From the NCBI GenBank assembly GCA_028824715.1, contig JAPPCV010000118.1:1-64000 (forward strand): 64,000 nucleotides of DNA, written 5' to 3'. The translations under genes were made by a program, and so were the position numbers. This DNA comes from Boseongicola sp. (GTDB lineage: Bacteria; Pseudomonadota; Alphaproteobacteria; Rhodobacterales; Rhodobacteraceae). The notes under the pieces are model-generated. The model saw only the letters and a list, made by a program, of their open reading frames with translations. It was not told the origin of the DNA and did no database searches. Positions 43,860 through 53,609 of this stretch are shown here, piece by piece (within the stretch, counting starts at the first letter, position 1; every line of letters begins with the position of its first letter).

Positions 43860-45059
43860 TCATCGAACCGCGCACCATTGCACGACAGGAAAGGCAGCCT
43901 TCCAGCCCCGAAACCGCCCGACAGGCGCGGATTCGGCCAGTTCGACCTTGGTCAGCGTGCCTCCGAAACTTGCCTGCGCTTCAGTCAGGAGCGCGGCCGT
44001 CTCAAGCGTAACCGCATTGGCCACGACCCGCGTGCCGGGGGCAAGGTTGCCCAAGATCCAGTCTAGGAGACCGCGGTCGAGGCCGCCGCCGACGAACACG
44101 GCGTCCGGAACTTCAAGGCCGCCGAGCGACTGAGGGGCCTGACCCTCGACCACCACAAGCCGGTCCTGGCCAAGCGCCCTGGCATTCTTCCGGATTCGTG
44201 CAGCGCGGTCGGCCCTCGTCTCCAAGGCGACAGCCTGCGTCGAGGCATGTGCCATCAGCCACTCGATCGCGACCGAGCCCGAACCCGATCCGATGTCCCA
44301 AAGCCGTTCCCCGGGTCGTGGCGCAAGCGCTGACAGCGTGATCGCCCGGATGTGCCGCTTGGTGATCTGCCCGTCGCTTTCGAAGACATCGTCGGGCTGC
44401 CCGCTGGCAGCCGAAAGGCTCGTGCCCGATCCCGCCACCTCGACCGCCACGGCCACCGGGTGGGCCACGTCCTCAAGTGAATAGGCGTTCGCGGCGACTT
44501 CGCGGCACCGTTCGCGCGGACCGCCAAGAGCTTCGAGAACATGCATTCGCGTTTCGCCAAGGCCCAGGCCGTCGAGATAGGCTGCCAGTTCGACGACTGC
44601 CGCGCCGTCACGAACCGTTGCGATCGCACGCTGGCCCGCTGCCAGGTGCGGTCTTATTCGGGAAAGCGGTGCGGCGTGAAGTCCGAGGCAGGCCACGCGC
44701 TCCATCGGCCAGCCCAACCGCGCCGACGCAAGCGAAAACACGGACGCTCCCGGAAACGCGCGCCACTCTCCCGCAGCGAAGCGCCGGGCAATGACGCTTC
44801 CCGCTCCGAACCAGAACGGGTCGCCGGAAGCAAGCACGGCCACCTTGCGGCCGCGAAGGCCGTCAAGCACCGGCAATCCGGCCGCGAACGGAATCGGCCA
44901 CGTGATCCGTTCGGCACCTCCGTCATTCACCAAGGACAGATGCCTTTCGGATCCCATGATCACTTCCGCCGCATGCAACGCTTCCAGGCTTGCGGGCGGC
45001 AGACCCTCCGGTCCATCCTCTCCGAGACCGATGATCGTCAGCCAGCGAGCTTCAGACAT
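43860..45059 (-). CDS. cobL: Precorrin-6Y C5,15-methyltransferase (decarboxylating)
   Basis: Two-domain enzyme of 399 residues. The N-terminal CbiE-type domain has WLTIIGLGEDGPEGLPPASL and VAVLASGDPFWFG; the C-terminal CbiT-type domain (from about 215) has ITKRHIRAITLSALAPRPGE, LWDIGSGSGSVAIEW and PDAVFVGGG. It methylates C5 and C15 and removes a carboxyl group. The ATG at 45059 overlaps the start of cobK on the other strand (CATG). Its promoter must therefore lie inside cobK. Confidence 0.95.
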   Translation of the reverse strand: MSEARWLTIIGLGEDGPEGLPPASLEALHAAEVIMGSERHLSLVNDGGAERITWPIPFAAGLPVLDGLRGRKVAVLASGDPFWFGAGSVIARRFAAGEWRAFPGASVFSLASARLGWPMERVACLGLHAAPLSRIRPHLAAGQRAIATVRDGAAVVELAAYLDGLGLGETRMHVLEALGGPRERCREVAANAYSLEDVAHPVAVAVEVAGSGTSLSAASGQPDDVFESDGQITKRHIRAITLSALAPRPGERLWDIGSGSGSVAIEWLMAHASTQAVALETRADRAARIRKNARALGQDRLVVVEGQAPQSLGGLEVPDAVFVGGGLDRGLLDWILGNLAPGTRVVANAVTLETAALLTEAQASFGGTLTKVELAESAPVGRFRGWKAAFPVVQWCAVR

Positions 45060-45813
45060 GGCGCCAAATCTCCTGATCCTGGGCGGCTCCGCCGAGGCGA
45101 GCGCCCTTGCGGCGCACGTCGCCGCCATGGGCCTGCGCGCCACGTTCTCCTATGCCGGTCGTGTGGCAAGTCCCATCGCACAACCCCTGCCGACTCGAAC
45201 CGGGGGGTTTGGCGGCACAGCAGGCTTGACAGCCTATCTCCAGGACCACTCCGTTACACACCTGATCGACGCCACCAACCCGTTCGCGGCGCAGATAAGC
45301 CGGAATGCGGTCGCGGCCTGTGCAGTCGCTGGCGTTCCAATGATTGCGCTTGCACGACCGCCGTGGACGCCCGGCCCAGGTGATCGCTGGACCCGAGTGC
45401 CGGGCGCGGCGGCAGCCGCCAGGGCTCTTGGCCGCACGCCCAGCCGGATTTTCCTTGCCATTGGGCGAACGGAAATCTCGGTCTTCGAGGCCGCGCCGCA
45501 GCATCACTATCTCCTGCGCTTCGTCGACGCCCCGAAGGAGAGCCCCGCACTGCCACATCATGCCGTCATTGTTGATCGTGGGCCGTTTGCGGAAGCGGAT
45601 GAGCGTGACCTTCTGGAAACGCACGGAATCGATCTTCTGGTATCCAGGAACGCCGGCGGCGAAGGCGCCCGCGCCAAGATCGATGCCGCCAGGAGGCTCG
45701 GTCTGCCGATACTCATGATCGACCGGCCCCGTGCGCCGCAACGACACGAAGTCGGCACCGTTGCAGAGGTTCTGGACTGGATCGCTCATTCAGTCACCGA
45801 TCGCGGCGTGTAG
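45058..45813 (+). CDS. cobK: Precorrin-6A reductase
   Basis: NADPH-dependent reductase of 251 residues: NLLILGGSAEASALAAHVAA at the start, THLIDATNPFAAQISRNA, RPPWTPGPGDRW, IFLAIGRTEISVF and LLVSRNAGGEGARAKIDAAR. It is the only cob gene on the plus strand. Its ATG shares two bases with the cobL ATG and its last 28 bases overlap the cobJ end, leaving no intergenic space on either side. The open frame upstream of 45058 is a shadow of cobL. Confidence 0.94.
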   Translation: MAPNLLILGGSAEASALAAHVAAMGLRATFSYAGRVASPIAQPLPTRTGGFGGTAGLTAYLQDHSVTHLIDATNPFAAQISRNAVAACAVAGVPMIALARPPWTPGPGDRWTRVPGAAAAARALGRTPSRIFLAIGRTEISVFEAAPQHHYLLRFVDAPKESPALPHHAVIVDRGPFAEADERDLLETHGIDLLVSRNAGGEGARAKIDAARRLGLPILMIDRPRAPQRHEVGTVAEVLDWIAHSVTDRGV

Positions 45814-46541
45814 ACGAGAGGCGGACGTCCGCTCCGTTCGATCCTGCGGGTGCGACTCGATCCCAGGATCACGACGGTCCGCATGTCTGCCATCTCGGGA
45901 TTCGCTTCGGACAGCGTAACGGACCTGATGGTCTCGTCCGACGTCGTCACGGCACGGGCGAATATGACAAGGCGCTCAGGTTCGCAGAGTTCGCGCAGCA
46001 GTTCCAGGACGCGGGCGAACCCGTCAGGCCGGGCCTTGGAGCGGGGATTGTAAAGCGCGCAGGCGAAATCGCCCTCGACCACGAGCCGCAGCCTCTTCTC
46101 GATCAGGTTCCAGGGCTTGAGGTTGTCAGAGAGGTTGACGGCGCAGAAGTCATGGCCCAGCGGAGCGCCCGCCCGCGCGGAAGCGGCAAGCATTGCCGTG
46201 ATGCCGGGCAGCACGCGCACATCCAGTTCCCGCCAGGATCCCGGACCGGCCTCGATTGCCTCGCACAATGCCGATGCCATCGCGAACACGCCCGGATCGC
46301 CCGACGAGACCACGACCACCCGACGGCCGTTTGCAGCCAGGTCCAGCGCAAGGCGTGACCGTTCGGCCTCCAACCTGTTTTCGGAAGGATGCCTGCAAAG
46401 CCCTTCACGCTTGGGAACCCTGTCGACATAGCGGGAATAGCCTACGACGTCGGTCGCCTCAGCCATTGCGGTCCGAACCTCGGGCGTGATCAGGGCGCCA
46501 CCTCCCGGCCCCAGGCCAGCAACCGCAACCCACCCGCTCAC
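45786..46541 (-). CDS. cobJ: Precorrin-3B C17-methyltransferase
   Basis: SAM-dependent methyltransferase of 251 residues catalysing ring contraction. It shows VAVAGLGPGGGALITPEV, DVVGYSRYVDRV, RVVVVSSGDPGVFAMASAL, VLPGITAMLAASARAGAPLG, DFCAVNLSDNLKPWNLIEKR and ALYNPRSKARP. The GTG at 46541 overlaps the cobI stop (GTGA). Confidence 0.95.
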   Translation of the reverse strand: MSGWVAVAGLGPGGGALITPEVRTAMAEATDVVGYSRYVDRVPKREGLCRHPSENRLEAERSRLALDLAANGRRVVVVSSGDPGVFAMASALCEAIEAGPGSWRELDVRVLPGITAMLAASARAGAPLGHDFCAVNLSDNLKPWNLIEKRLRLVVEGDFACALYNPRSKARPDGFARVLELLRELCEPERLVIFARAVTTSDETIRSVTLSEANPEMADMRTVVILGSSRTRRIERSGRPPLVYTPRSVTE

Positions 46542-47266
46542 GGCCGCCGCCCCTGTCCGTGCACCAGGACGATCGTGAAGTACGGAGGCACATGGCCTGC
46601 CGGCACATCGGCGAGCCGGGTGACCTTTTGATCCGCCATCGCTGCGCATTCGATCATCCAGGCATCCTGCGCGCGTCCGGTCCGTTCAAGCGCGACCCGC
46701 ACCTTGGGCAGGTTGCGCCCCACCTTCATCACGACCAGTGCATCGGCAGCTTCCATGTGCCGCACGAGAACATCCTCTTCGAGCGTTCCCATCAGCACGG
46801 TGAGGACATCGTCGCCCCAGGCGATCGGCATGCCGCTCGCTGTCCAGGCGGCCGCCATGCCGGGTATGCCCGGCACGACCTCGACCGCCACGCGGGCGTT
46901 CAGGCGTTCATGCAGGTGCATGAAGGAGCCGTAGAAGAATGGATCTCCTTCGCAGAGAACGACGACATCCTCGCCATCTTCGGCAATGGCGGCCAGGTGC
47001 GCGGCGCAGCCGTCGTAAAACTCCGCCAGGGTCCGGTTGTAGCGAGGATCTTCCAGGGGGATCTCCGTCGTCAGGGGATATTCCATCGCAAATTCGACCG
47101 CGTCCGCCGGAAGCAGGTCCCTAGCCAGCGTCCTGGCGCGCCCTGCCCGCCCCTTCTTGCGAAAGAACGCGACGTGGCGGGCACTTGCCAGCAGCTTGAG
47201 CGCCCTCGCGCTCACGAGATCAGGTTCCCCTGGCCCCAGACCAACACCGTAGACCGTTCCGGTCAT
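46538..47266 (-). CDS. cobI: Precorrin-2 C20-methyltransferase
   Basis: SAM-dependent methyltransferase of 242 residues: VYGVGLGPGEPDLVSARALK, VAFFRKKGRAGRARTLARDL, VVVLCEGDPFFYGSFMHLHE, VVPGIPGMAAAWTASGMPIA and VVMKVGRNLPKVR. The ATG at 47266 overlaps the cobH stop (ATGA). It makes precorrin-3A. Confidence 0.95.
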   Translation of the reverse strand: MTGTVYGVGLGPGEPDLVSARALKLLASARHVAFFRKKGRAGRARTLARDLLPADAVEFAMEYPLTTEIPLEDPRYNRTLAEFYDGCAAHLAAIAEDGEDVVVLCEGDPFFYGSFMHLHERLNARVAVEVVPGIPGMAAAWTASGMPIAWGDDVLTVLMGTLEEDVLVRHMEAADALVVMKVGRNLPKVRVALERTGRAQDAWMIECAAMADQKVTRLADVPAGHVPPYFTIVLVHGQGRRP

Positions 47267-47892
47267 TCCGCGGCACTCGCGATCGCGTTGACGGCCGCCA
47301 CGGTGACGGCGCTTCCGCCCAGACGCCCATCGACGACGCAACAGGGCACCGGCTGATCCTTCCAGAGAGCCGCCTTGGATTCCGCGGCGCCAACGAATCC
47401 GACGGGGCAGCCAATGATCGCGACAGGCCGGGGGCAGTTGGGATCCTCCAGCATGTTCAGCAGGTGAAACAGTGCCGTGGGGGCGTTTCCGATCGCCACG
47501 AGCGCCCCTGCCAGCCGCGGACGCCAGAGCTCCAGCGCGGCGGCCGAGCGCGTGTTGCCCATCTCGGCCGCAAGCTTCTGAACCGAGGGATCCTGAAGCG
47601 TGCACACCACGTCGTTGGATGCAGGGAGCCGGGGACGCGTCACGCCTTCGCTGACCATCCTGGTGTCACAGAGTATCGGCGCTCCCGATTGCAGCGCCCT
47701 GCGTGCCCGGATCACCATGCCGTCGGAGAACCGCAGGAACCCCGCGAGCTCCACCATTCCCGACGCATGGATCATCCGCACAGCGACCTTTTCTTCATCC
47801 GAATCGAAACGGGCAAGTTCGGCCTCGGCCCGTATGGTCGCGAAGGACTGGGCATAAATTGCGGCACCGTCTCTTTCGTAGGCGTGGGCCAT
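47263..47892 (-). CDS. cobH: Precorrin-8X methylmutase
   Basis: Mutase of 209 residues that moves the C11 methyl to C12, giving hydrogenobyrinic acid. The start YERDGAAIYAQSFATIRAEA, VRMIHASGMVELAGFLRFSD (catalytic His in IHASG), ALQSGAPILCDTRMVSEGVT, GNAPTALFHLLNMLED and PVAIIGCPVGFVGAAESK are diagnostic. The ATG shares its last base with the cobG stop codon. Confidence 0.95.
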   Translation of the reverse strand: MAHAYERDGAAIYAQSFATIRAEAELARFDSDEEKVAVRMIHASGMVELAGFLRFSDGMVIRARRALQSGAPILCDTRMVSEGVTRPRLPASNDVVCTLQDPSVQKLAAEMGNTRSAAALELWRPRLAGALVAIGNAPTALFHLLNMLEDPNCPRPVAIIGCPVGFVGAAESKAALWKDQPVPCCVVDGRLGGSAVTVAAVNAIASAAE

Positions 47893-49019
47893 CAGCGAAG
47901 CAGCTCCAGAAGTCCGGCCTCGGGAACGCCGGTGCGATCCGGTGTGTCGCCGACCGAGCCGCACCTGACAAGATCGAACATCCCGTCGCGCCCGACCAGC
48001 GTCACGTCGGCAGACCCGGACCTCGCGCAACCCTTGGCGCAACCTGAAACATGCAGCGTCCCGAGACCGCGCTCCGCAAGTTGGCGTGCGATCGGTCTTG
48101 TCGGCACGGTCGCCCGCGCGCACCTGGGCGCGCCCGGGCAGGCGGAAACATCCAGCAGGAACGCCGACGGATCGTGAATGAAGGCCGGGTGCGCCACGGG
48201 CCGGGCCGTTTCCAGGTACAGGCACCTTCGCGGCATGACTTGCACGCAACCAGGATCGGCTTCCGCAAGCAGTCCGGCGAGAGCATCCACCGACATTGCG
48301 CCGAAGGGAACGCCGACGACCACGCCTTCCTTCGTGCGTCCCGGCAACCACAGGTCTCCGCCTTCTGAAGGCACGGCAAGCTGCCAATTTCCCGGCAGGG
48401 ACACTTTCGAGACATGCCGCTTCATTCGCCTGCTCTCGCCGCCGCCGGTCTTCACGAACCAGGCCGCCATCTCGTTCAGCGCGTCAAAGGCGTCGGCCTC
48501 GTCAATGCGCCATCCGCGCTCCGTGCCGTCGGCGCGAAGCAGCAGCCCGCCTTCCCCGTCACGTTCGAAGCGGAAATCCGACGAGACGTCCTGCAGGACC
48601 GGCGCCGCCCCCGTATCGATCGCGATCCCGGATTTCGCGGGCAAATGCGGCAGTTCCGCCAAACGCTGTGCAAGCGCGTGAGCCAATCGGTCCGTCAGGT
48701 CGCCGGCAATCCAGAACGGTGCCACGACGATGTTTCGACGTGCCTCCATGTCTGGGTCGGCGTCGACAAGTTCCGCGGCTACAAGCGCGCGCAGCAGGTC
48801 GGAATGCGCATCGTCCTTGACGCCCCTGATCTGAAGTCCGGCACGCGAGGTCAGGTCGATCAGGCCGTTTCCGAAGCGGTGCGCGAGGTCCGCCACGGTG
48901 CGTGCCGTGGCCGCCGTCATCCGCCCGGATCCGGGCCGCAATCGCACCAGCAGACCGTCGCCCGACATCATCGGACGATGCGCGGTCGGGCACCAGCCCC
49001 GGATGCCGGGCACGTTCAC
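47892..49019 (-). CDS. cobG: Precorrin-3B synthase
   Basis: Oxygen-dependent monooxygenase of 375 residues related to sulfite reductase. The [4Fe-4S]/siroheme-type ligands are CPGAPRCARA and HVSGCAKGCARSG; the N-terminal half has WCPTAHRPMMSGDGLLVRLR and SRAGLQIRGV. Its presence shows that this organism uses the O2-requiring route. The GTG at 49019 overlaps the cobN stop (GTGA). Confidence 0.94.
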   Translation of the reverse strand: MNVPGIRGWCPTAHRPMMSGDGLLVRLRPGSGRMTAATARTVADLAHRFGNGLIDLTSRAGLQIRGVKDDAHSDLLRALVAAELVDADPDMEARRNIVVAPFWIAGDLTDRLAHALAQRLAELPHLPAKSGIAIDTGAAPVLQDVSSDFRFERDGEGGLLLRADGTERGWRIDEADAFDALNEMAAWFVKTGGGESRRMKRHVSKVSLPGNWQLAVPSEGGDLWLPGRTKEGVVVGVPFGAMSVDALAGLLAEADPGCVQVMPRRCLYLETARPVAHPAFIHDPSAFLLDVSACPGAPRCARATVPTRPIARQLAERGLGTLHVSGCAKGCARSGSADVTLVGRDGMFDLVRCGSVGDTPDRTGVPEAGLLELLR

Positions 49020-52000
49020 TCCGCCGCCTCCAGGCCCACCCGGATCGAGTTCCGTCGAGTGCGCCACAATCCTGACCTGTGCAGCGCATTGAAGCGATTG
49101 CGCATGGCGGACAACGCCTCCGGATTTGCCGCCTGCATGAACTCGGTGACGGTGGCATCGCCCAAGGTGGCATCATAGTATGCATCGAACAGATGCGAAT
49201 CCACGACGTTCGCGAGGTTCGCGAACGCGGCCATGTGATCAAGCGTCGCCGCAATCTCGGCGGCTCCCTGGAACCCGTGTCGCTTCATTCCCGCCAGCCA
49301 ACCCGGTTGCACCGCCCGGGCGTGCACGACGCGTGCGACCTCTTCCGTCAGCGTTCGCGCGCGCGGACAGGCAGGGTCGGTGTTGTCCAGGTGAAAGAGC
49401 GCAGCGTTCCGTCCGCCGGTCACCGCCTTGGCGGCCGCGAAGCCAGCCTCATGCGCAGCATAGTCGGCAGCCAGCAGAAGATCGGTTTCGGGCAAGTCCT
49501 GAAGATGGACGAAAGCGTCCGCCCCGGCCACTTGCGCCGCGAGCCCGTCCGGATCTTCGATGGCGCGATCTCCGTCCATGGCCCATGCACTCGCAGCCAG
49601 CCAGGCCGCGCCGGCGTCACGACGCGCTGCGTCGGTGAAGTCTTCCCTCATGCGCTCCATGCCCAAGCCAAAGCTTCCCGGCTCCGGTCCGTAGACGCGG
49701 GATCCTGGCTCGGTTCCGGCAAAGGGATTCCAGTCCGTTGCCTCCTCTCGTGCCGCAAGGGCGCGTATGGCCTGCGAATAGAGCGCGGAGAGCGAGGGAA
49801 ACACGTCCCGGAACAACCCGGACACCCTCAGGGTCACGTCCAGTCGCGGCCATTCCAGTTCTGCGATGGGCAGCACGTCGATGCCGGAAACCCGCTCGCT
49901 GCCCTCGTCCCAGGCTGGGCGCACGCCGAGAAGATGCAGTGCCATCGCAAATTCCTCGCCCGCGGTCCGCATGGTGGCCGAACCCCAAAGATCCACGACC
50001 AATCCCCTTGGATAGTCACCTTGTTCCTGAAGATGACGCCGCACGAGTTCCCTTGCGAGCCTGACGCCCTGCGCGTGGGCCGCACGGGTCGGCACGGCCC
50101 GGGGATCCGTGGCAAAGAGGTTGCGCCCTGTCGGCAAGACATCCGTTCGCCCCCGGTAGGGAGAGCCGGCCGGCCCTGCCTTGATGCGCCTTCCGGAAAG
50201 CGCGTCAAGCAATGCCTCCCTTTCCGCCTTCGCTGATGCGGCGACGTCCGCGCGACCCAGCGGATGCATCGTGATCTGGTCAGAGGTTGCGGAATCGCTT
50301 TCTTCCGGCGCGCATTCCCGACCCCATACATGCAACCCGTCGCCGAACTGGCTGTCCTTCACGTCGCAAACAAAGCGGTCGATGCGCGTGATCGCTTCGG
50401 CGTCGCCTTCGGTTCGGTCGAGGCCAAGGGCCGAATCGAGCCCGATCGCCTGCGCCTCGGCCTGGATGTCGTCCTGCAGGCGGTCGCGACGACGCGGGTC
50501 CAGCCCGTCGGCATTGGAAAACTCGTCCAGCAGCGCCTCAAGCCGAACGAGATTGACCGGCGTCTCGCTCTGGCCAACGGGCGGAGGCAAATGGCCTAGC
50601 GTCACCGCACCGATTCGGCGCTTGGCCTGCGCAGCCTCGCCAGGGTCGTTGACGATGAACGGATACATGACCGGCAGCGGTCCGACCAAGGCCTCCGGCC
50701 AGCATCGTTCGGAGAGCGCCACCGACTTGCCAGGCAACCATTCCAGCGTGCCGTGGGCACCAACATGGACCAGCGCATCGATGCGGGCGACCATTCGCAA
50801 CCAGAGGTAGAACGCGACGTATGCATGGCGCGGCACCCGCGAGAGGTCGTGGTACTGCTCGTCGCGCCTGGCCGCACCGCCCCTCTCGGGCTGCAGGGCG
50901 ATGAAGACCCGTCCACGTCGAACGGCCCGGAAACGAAATGCGTCTTCGCGGACCGCAGCGTCGTCCTCGGGTTCTCCCCAGGCGGCCTCAAGGTCCGCGA
51001 CAAGGCGATCTGGCAACTCCGAAAGGGCGGCCTTGTATTCAGCTACGGACCACGAGACCAGGCCTCGGGCCAGGGCCGTTTCCAGCCTGCCGCCTGGTTC
51101 GATCGCATAGCCCTTGGCATCCAGGTCGTCCATGATCGCTTCCACCGAGGCAAATGTGTCCAGGCCGACTGCATGGGCCATTCTCCAGGTCTTGCCCGGA
51201 TAGGTCGAAAGCACGATGGCGAGAGAAACGTCGCACCTGGCCTTTGCCGCGAGACCGATCCATGCCGCGACTCGATCTGCGATCGCGGCAATCCGGTTCG
51301 CGTCCGGTCGATGCGCCACGAGCCTCGCCTGCAGGTCCGCGTCCAGTTCGCCTGGCTCCTTGAAGGATGCGACACCGGCAAGGATGCGCCCGTCCACTTC
51401 CGGCAGCACGACATGCATTGCCAGGTCGGCGGGCGACAGGCCGCGTGCCGCGTCCTTCCAAGCGGACCGGGTCGACGTGGCCAATGCCACTTGGAAGACA
51501 GGCGCGCCAACTGCATCCAGTGGCGAACTGCCGTCCACGCCCTTGCCGGAGAATGCCGTCGCATTGACGATGGCGGCAGGCGACAGGGCGGCAATCCGGC
51601 CGCGGAGCCAGTGGCCTGCGGCGGGATCCTTCAGCGAGGGAACGAAAAGGCCGAGCGCCGAATACCCGCGATCCCTGAACGCCTGCATGAGATGCTCGAC
51701 CGGCGCGGTGTCGGCGGCGGCGAGATAGGCTCGGTAGAACACGATGGCGACCAGGGGCCGGTCTGGGACGCCAAGACATTCCGCGTGACACGAAGCGCCG
51801 CATTGCAGCATCGAGGGGCGTGCGGATGCGCCTTCGGGTGCGAGACCTGTGGCGGAACCTACCACACCTCCGCGCGCGCCTTGTTCTGGCGTCCAGCAGC
51901 CCCATGCCGGGATCGTCCGGATGCCGTCCACCGGCCCTGCATAGAGACCGGCTGCCAAGGCCAGCTGCGCCAGGGCTGCCTGCCCGGCCACGGCACCGCC

Positions 52001-52441
52001 TTCGCCTACCAACGCGTCAAGGCGCGCCAAGGTCGCATGAGGGACGGTCGAGATCGCCTCCAGTCGCGCGTCCGGCCTGCCGTCGCCAGGCAGGACGGCC
52101 AGCGTCATCCCCCTCGATTCGGCCAGAGCCCTCACCTGGGCCAGCCCGTAGTCCCAATACGGCATCCCGCCGATCACGCGGATCAAGACGGCCTTGGCGT
52201 CCGAAAGCGTCTGCTCGACATAGGTGTCAACCGACACGGGATGCCTGAGTGCGGCAAGGTTGGCGAGCCTCATGCTCGGCAGAGGCGCGCCCTGCTCCCT
52301 TGCCCGATGCCAGCCTGCCGCGAAGGCTTGAAGGTCGCTGTCCGAGAATGACAGGACCACGAGATCGGCAGGAGCTTGCCGGAGATCGGTCGGAGTCTCG
52401 GTTTCCTCGAGCCCGTGGCTTTCCCGAAAGATCACATGCAT
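49016..52441 (-). CDS. cobN: Cobaltochelatase large subunit CobN
   Basis: Large subunit (about 1141 residues) of the ATP-dependent chelatase that inserts cobalt into hydrogenobyrinic acid a,c-diamide together with CobS and CobT, which are not in this window. Recognisable parts are VLIRVIGGMPYWDYGLAQVR, AFSGKGVDGSSPLDAVGAPV, LHVGAHGTLEWLPGK-like VHVGAHGTLEWLPGKSVALS, GLVVDLWGSATMRTAGEEFA and RMREDFTDAARRD. The length is slightly short for the family but both ends look complete. I start at the ATG at 52441; the open frame to 52504 has no family match. A weakly structured gap of 115 bases separates it from cobW. Confidence 0.94.
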   Translation of the reverse strand: MHVIFRESHGLEETETPTDLRQAPADLVVLSFSDSDLQAFAAGWHRAREQGAPLPSMRLANLAALRHPVSVDTYVEQTLSDAKAVLIRVIGGMPYWDYGLAQVRALAESRGMTLAVLPGDGRPDARLEAISTVPHATLARLDALVGEGGAVAGQAALAQLALAAGLYAGPVDGIRTIPAWGCWTPEQGARGGVVGSATGLAPEGASARPSMLQCGASCHAECLGVPDRPLVAIVFYRAYLAAADTAPVEHLMQAFRDRGYSALGLFVPSLKDPAAGHWLRGRIAALSPAAIVNATAFSGKGVDGSSPLDAVGAPVFQVALATSTRSAWKDAARGLSPADLAMHVVLPEVDGRILAGVASFKEPGELDADLQARLVAHRPDANRIAAIADRVAAWIGLAAKARCDVSLAIVLSTYPGKTWRMAHAVGLDTFASVEAIMDDLDAKGYAIEPGGRLETALARGLVSWSVAEYKAALSELPDRLVADLEAAWGEPEDDAAVREDAFRFRAVRRGRVFIALQPERGGAARRDEQYHDLSRVPRHAYVAFYLWLRMVARIDALVHVGAHGTLEWLPGKSVALSERCWPEALVGPLPVMYPFIVNDPGEAAQAKRRIGAVTLGHLPPPVGQSETPVNLVRLEALLDEFSNADGLDPRRRDRLQDDIQAEAQAIGLDSALGLDRTEGDAEAITRIDRFVCDVKDSQFGDGLHVWGRECAPEESDSATSDQITMHPLGRADVAASAKAEREALLDALSGRRIKAGPAGSPYRGRTDVLPTGRNLFATDPRAVPTRAAHAQGVRLARELVRRHLQEQGDYPRGLVVDLWGSATMRTAGEEFAMALHLLGVRPAWDEGSERVSGIDVLPIAELEWPRLDVTLRVSGLFRDVFPSLSALYSQAIRALAAREEATDWNPFAGTEPGSRVYGPEPGSFGLGMERMREDFTDAARRDAGAAWLAASAWAMDGDRAIEDPDGLAAQVAGADAFVHLQDLPETDLLLAADYAAHEAGFAAAKAVTGGRNAALFHLDNTDPACPRARTLTEEVARVVHARAVQPGWLAGMKRHGFQGAAEIAATLDHMAAFANLANVVDSHLFDAYYDATLGDATVTEFMQAANPEALSAMRNRFNALHRSGLWRTRRNSIRVGLEAAE

Positions 52442-52556
52442 GTGCCGGATCTCCGTGCCAAAGGAACCCGACCACGCGCTGCCGGCTCGTGCGGGTGGCG
52501 GCAAACGTGTTGCACGCCGATCATGGACGGCCGAACACGGTTCTGCGCACCCTGCG

Positions 52557-53609
52557 TCACTGCAGGAGTTCTTCCGGAACCAGGACTGATTGAATCGCTT
52601 CGGGATCGATGTCGTCGTGCTCCGCTATGACGACGAGGCGTCCTAGCCTGTTTTCGCCCGGTTCCCAGGCCCGGTCGAACTGATGGCGGACTCGTGCTCC
52701 GACCCCCTGGACGAGCAGGCGCATCGGCTTGCCGCGCACCGAGGCGTACCCCTTCACTCGAAGGATGTTCCGCTCACGTGCAAGGACCTCGATTCGCCTG
52801 ACGAGGCCTTCGGCGCTTTCGGCCTCCGGAACGTCCACGACGATCGTGTCAAAGTCCTCGTGATCATGCTCTTGCGCCCCGTCGTGATGCGACGGACGCG
52901 CCGCCAGATCGTTCTCGGCCGCCGCTCCGATTCCGAGAACCACCTGCGCGTCCACCGCGCCCTCGGAGACTTCGATCACGGGCACCGCCCGCGGTGATTC
53001 CCGTTCGATGACCGTCCTTGCCTGTGCCACGCCTTCGGGGCCGGCAAGGTCGGGCTTGGTCAGCAGCACGATATCGGCGCAGGCGATCTGGTCTTCGAAC
53101 ACCTCCGAAAGCGGTGTTTCGTGGTCAAGGCTGTCGTCTGCGAGCCGCTGCGCGGTCACGCGTCCGATGTCGGGCGCGAATCTTCCTGCCGCCACCGCTT
53201 CGGCATCGGCCAGGGCGATGACGCCGTCCACCGTCACCCTGCTGCGGATTGCCGGCCAGTCGAATGCCTTGAGCAGCGGCTTGGGAAGGGCAAGCCCGGA
53301 AGATTCGATCAGGATGTGGTCGGGGACCGGATCAAGTTCCAACAGCGCGCTCATGGCGGGGATGAAATCGTCCGCAACCGTGCAGCAGATGCAGCCGTTG
53401 GCCAGTTCGACTATGTTCTCCGCCGGGCACTCGGGAATGGCGCAGCCGCGGAGGATCTCTCCGTCAACGCCCACATCGCCGAACTCGTTCACGATCACCG
53501 CCAACCGGTAACCCTCGCTGGATTCAATGAGGTGACGTATCAGCGTCGTCTTTCCGGCCCCCAGAAAGCCGGTAACGATCGTGGCGGGAATCTTGGCGAG
53601 ATCGCTCAT
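52557..53609 (-). CDS. cobW: CobW-family GTPase metallochaperone
   Basis: G3E GTPase of 350 residues. GFLGAGKTTLIRHLI (Walker A), the zinc/cobalt-binding ELANGCICCTV motif, ILIESSGLALPKPLL, DIVLLTKPDLAG (NKxD variant TKPD) and a His-rich loop SHHDGAQEHDHEDFD. CobW is thought to deliver cobalt for insertion by CobN. It overlaps the DUF1636 gene by 4 bases and precedes cobN. Confidence 0.94.
   Translation of the reverse strand: MSDLAKIPATIVTGFLGAGKTTLIRHLIESSEGYRLAVIVNEFGDVGVDGEILRGCAIPECPAENIVELANGCICCTVADDFIPAMSALLELDPVPDHILIESSGLALPKPLLKAFDWPAIRSRVTVDGVIALADAEAVAAGRFAPDIGRVTAQRLADDSLDHETPLSEVFEDQIACADIVLLTKPDLAGPEGVAQARTVIERESPRAVPVIEVSEGAVDAQVVLGIGAAAENDLAARPSHHDGAQEHDHEDFDTIVVDVPEAESAEGLVRRIEVLARERNILRVKGYASVRGKPMRLLVQGVGARVRHQFDRAWEPGENRLGRLVVIAEHDDIDPEAIQSVLVPEELLQ

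Noticed and set aside
50753-52351. 532-residue plus-strand open frame
   Set aside because: Antisense shadow of cobN.
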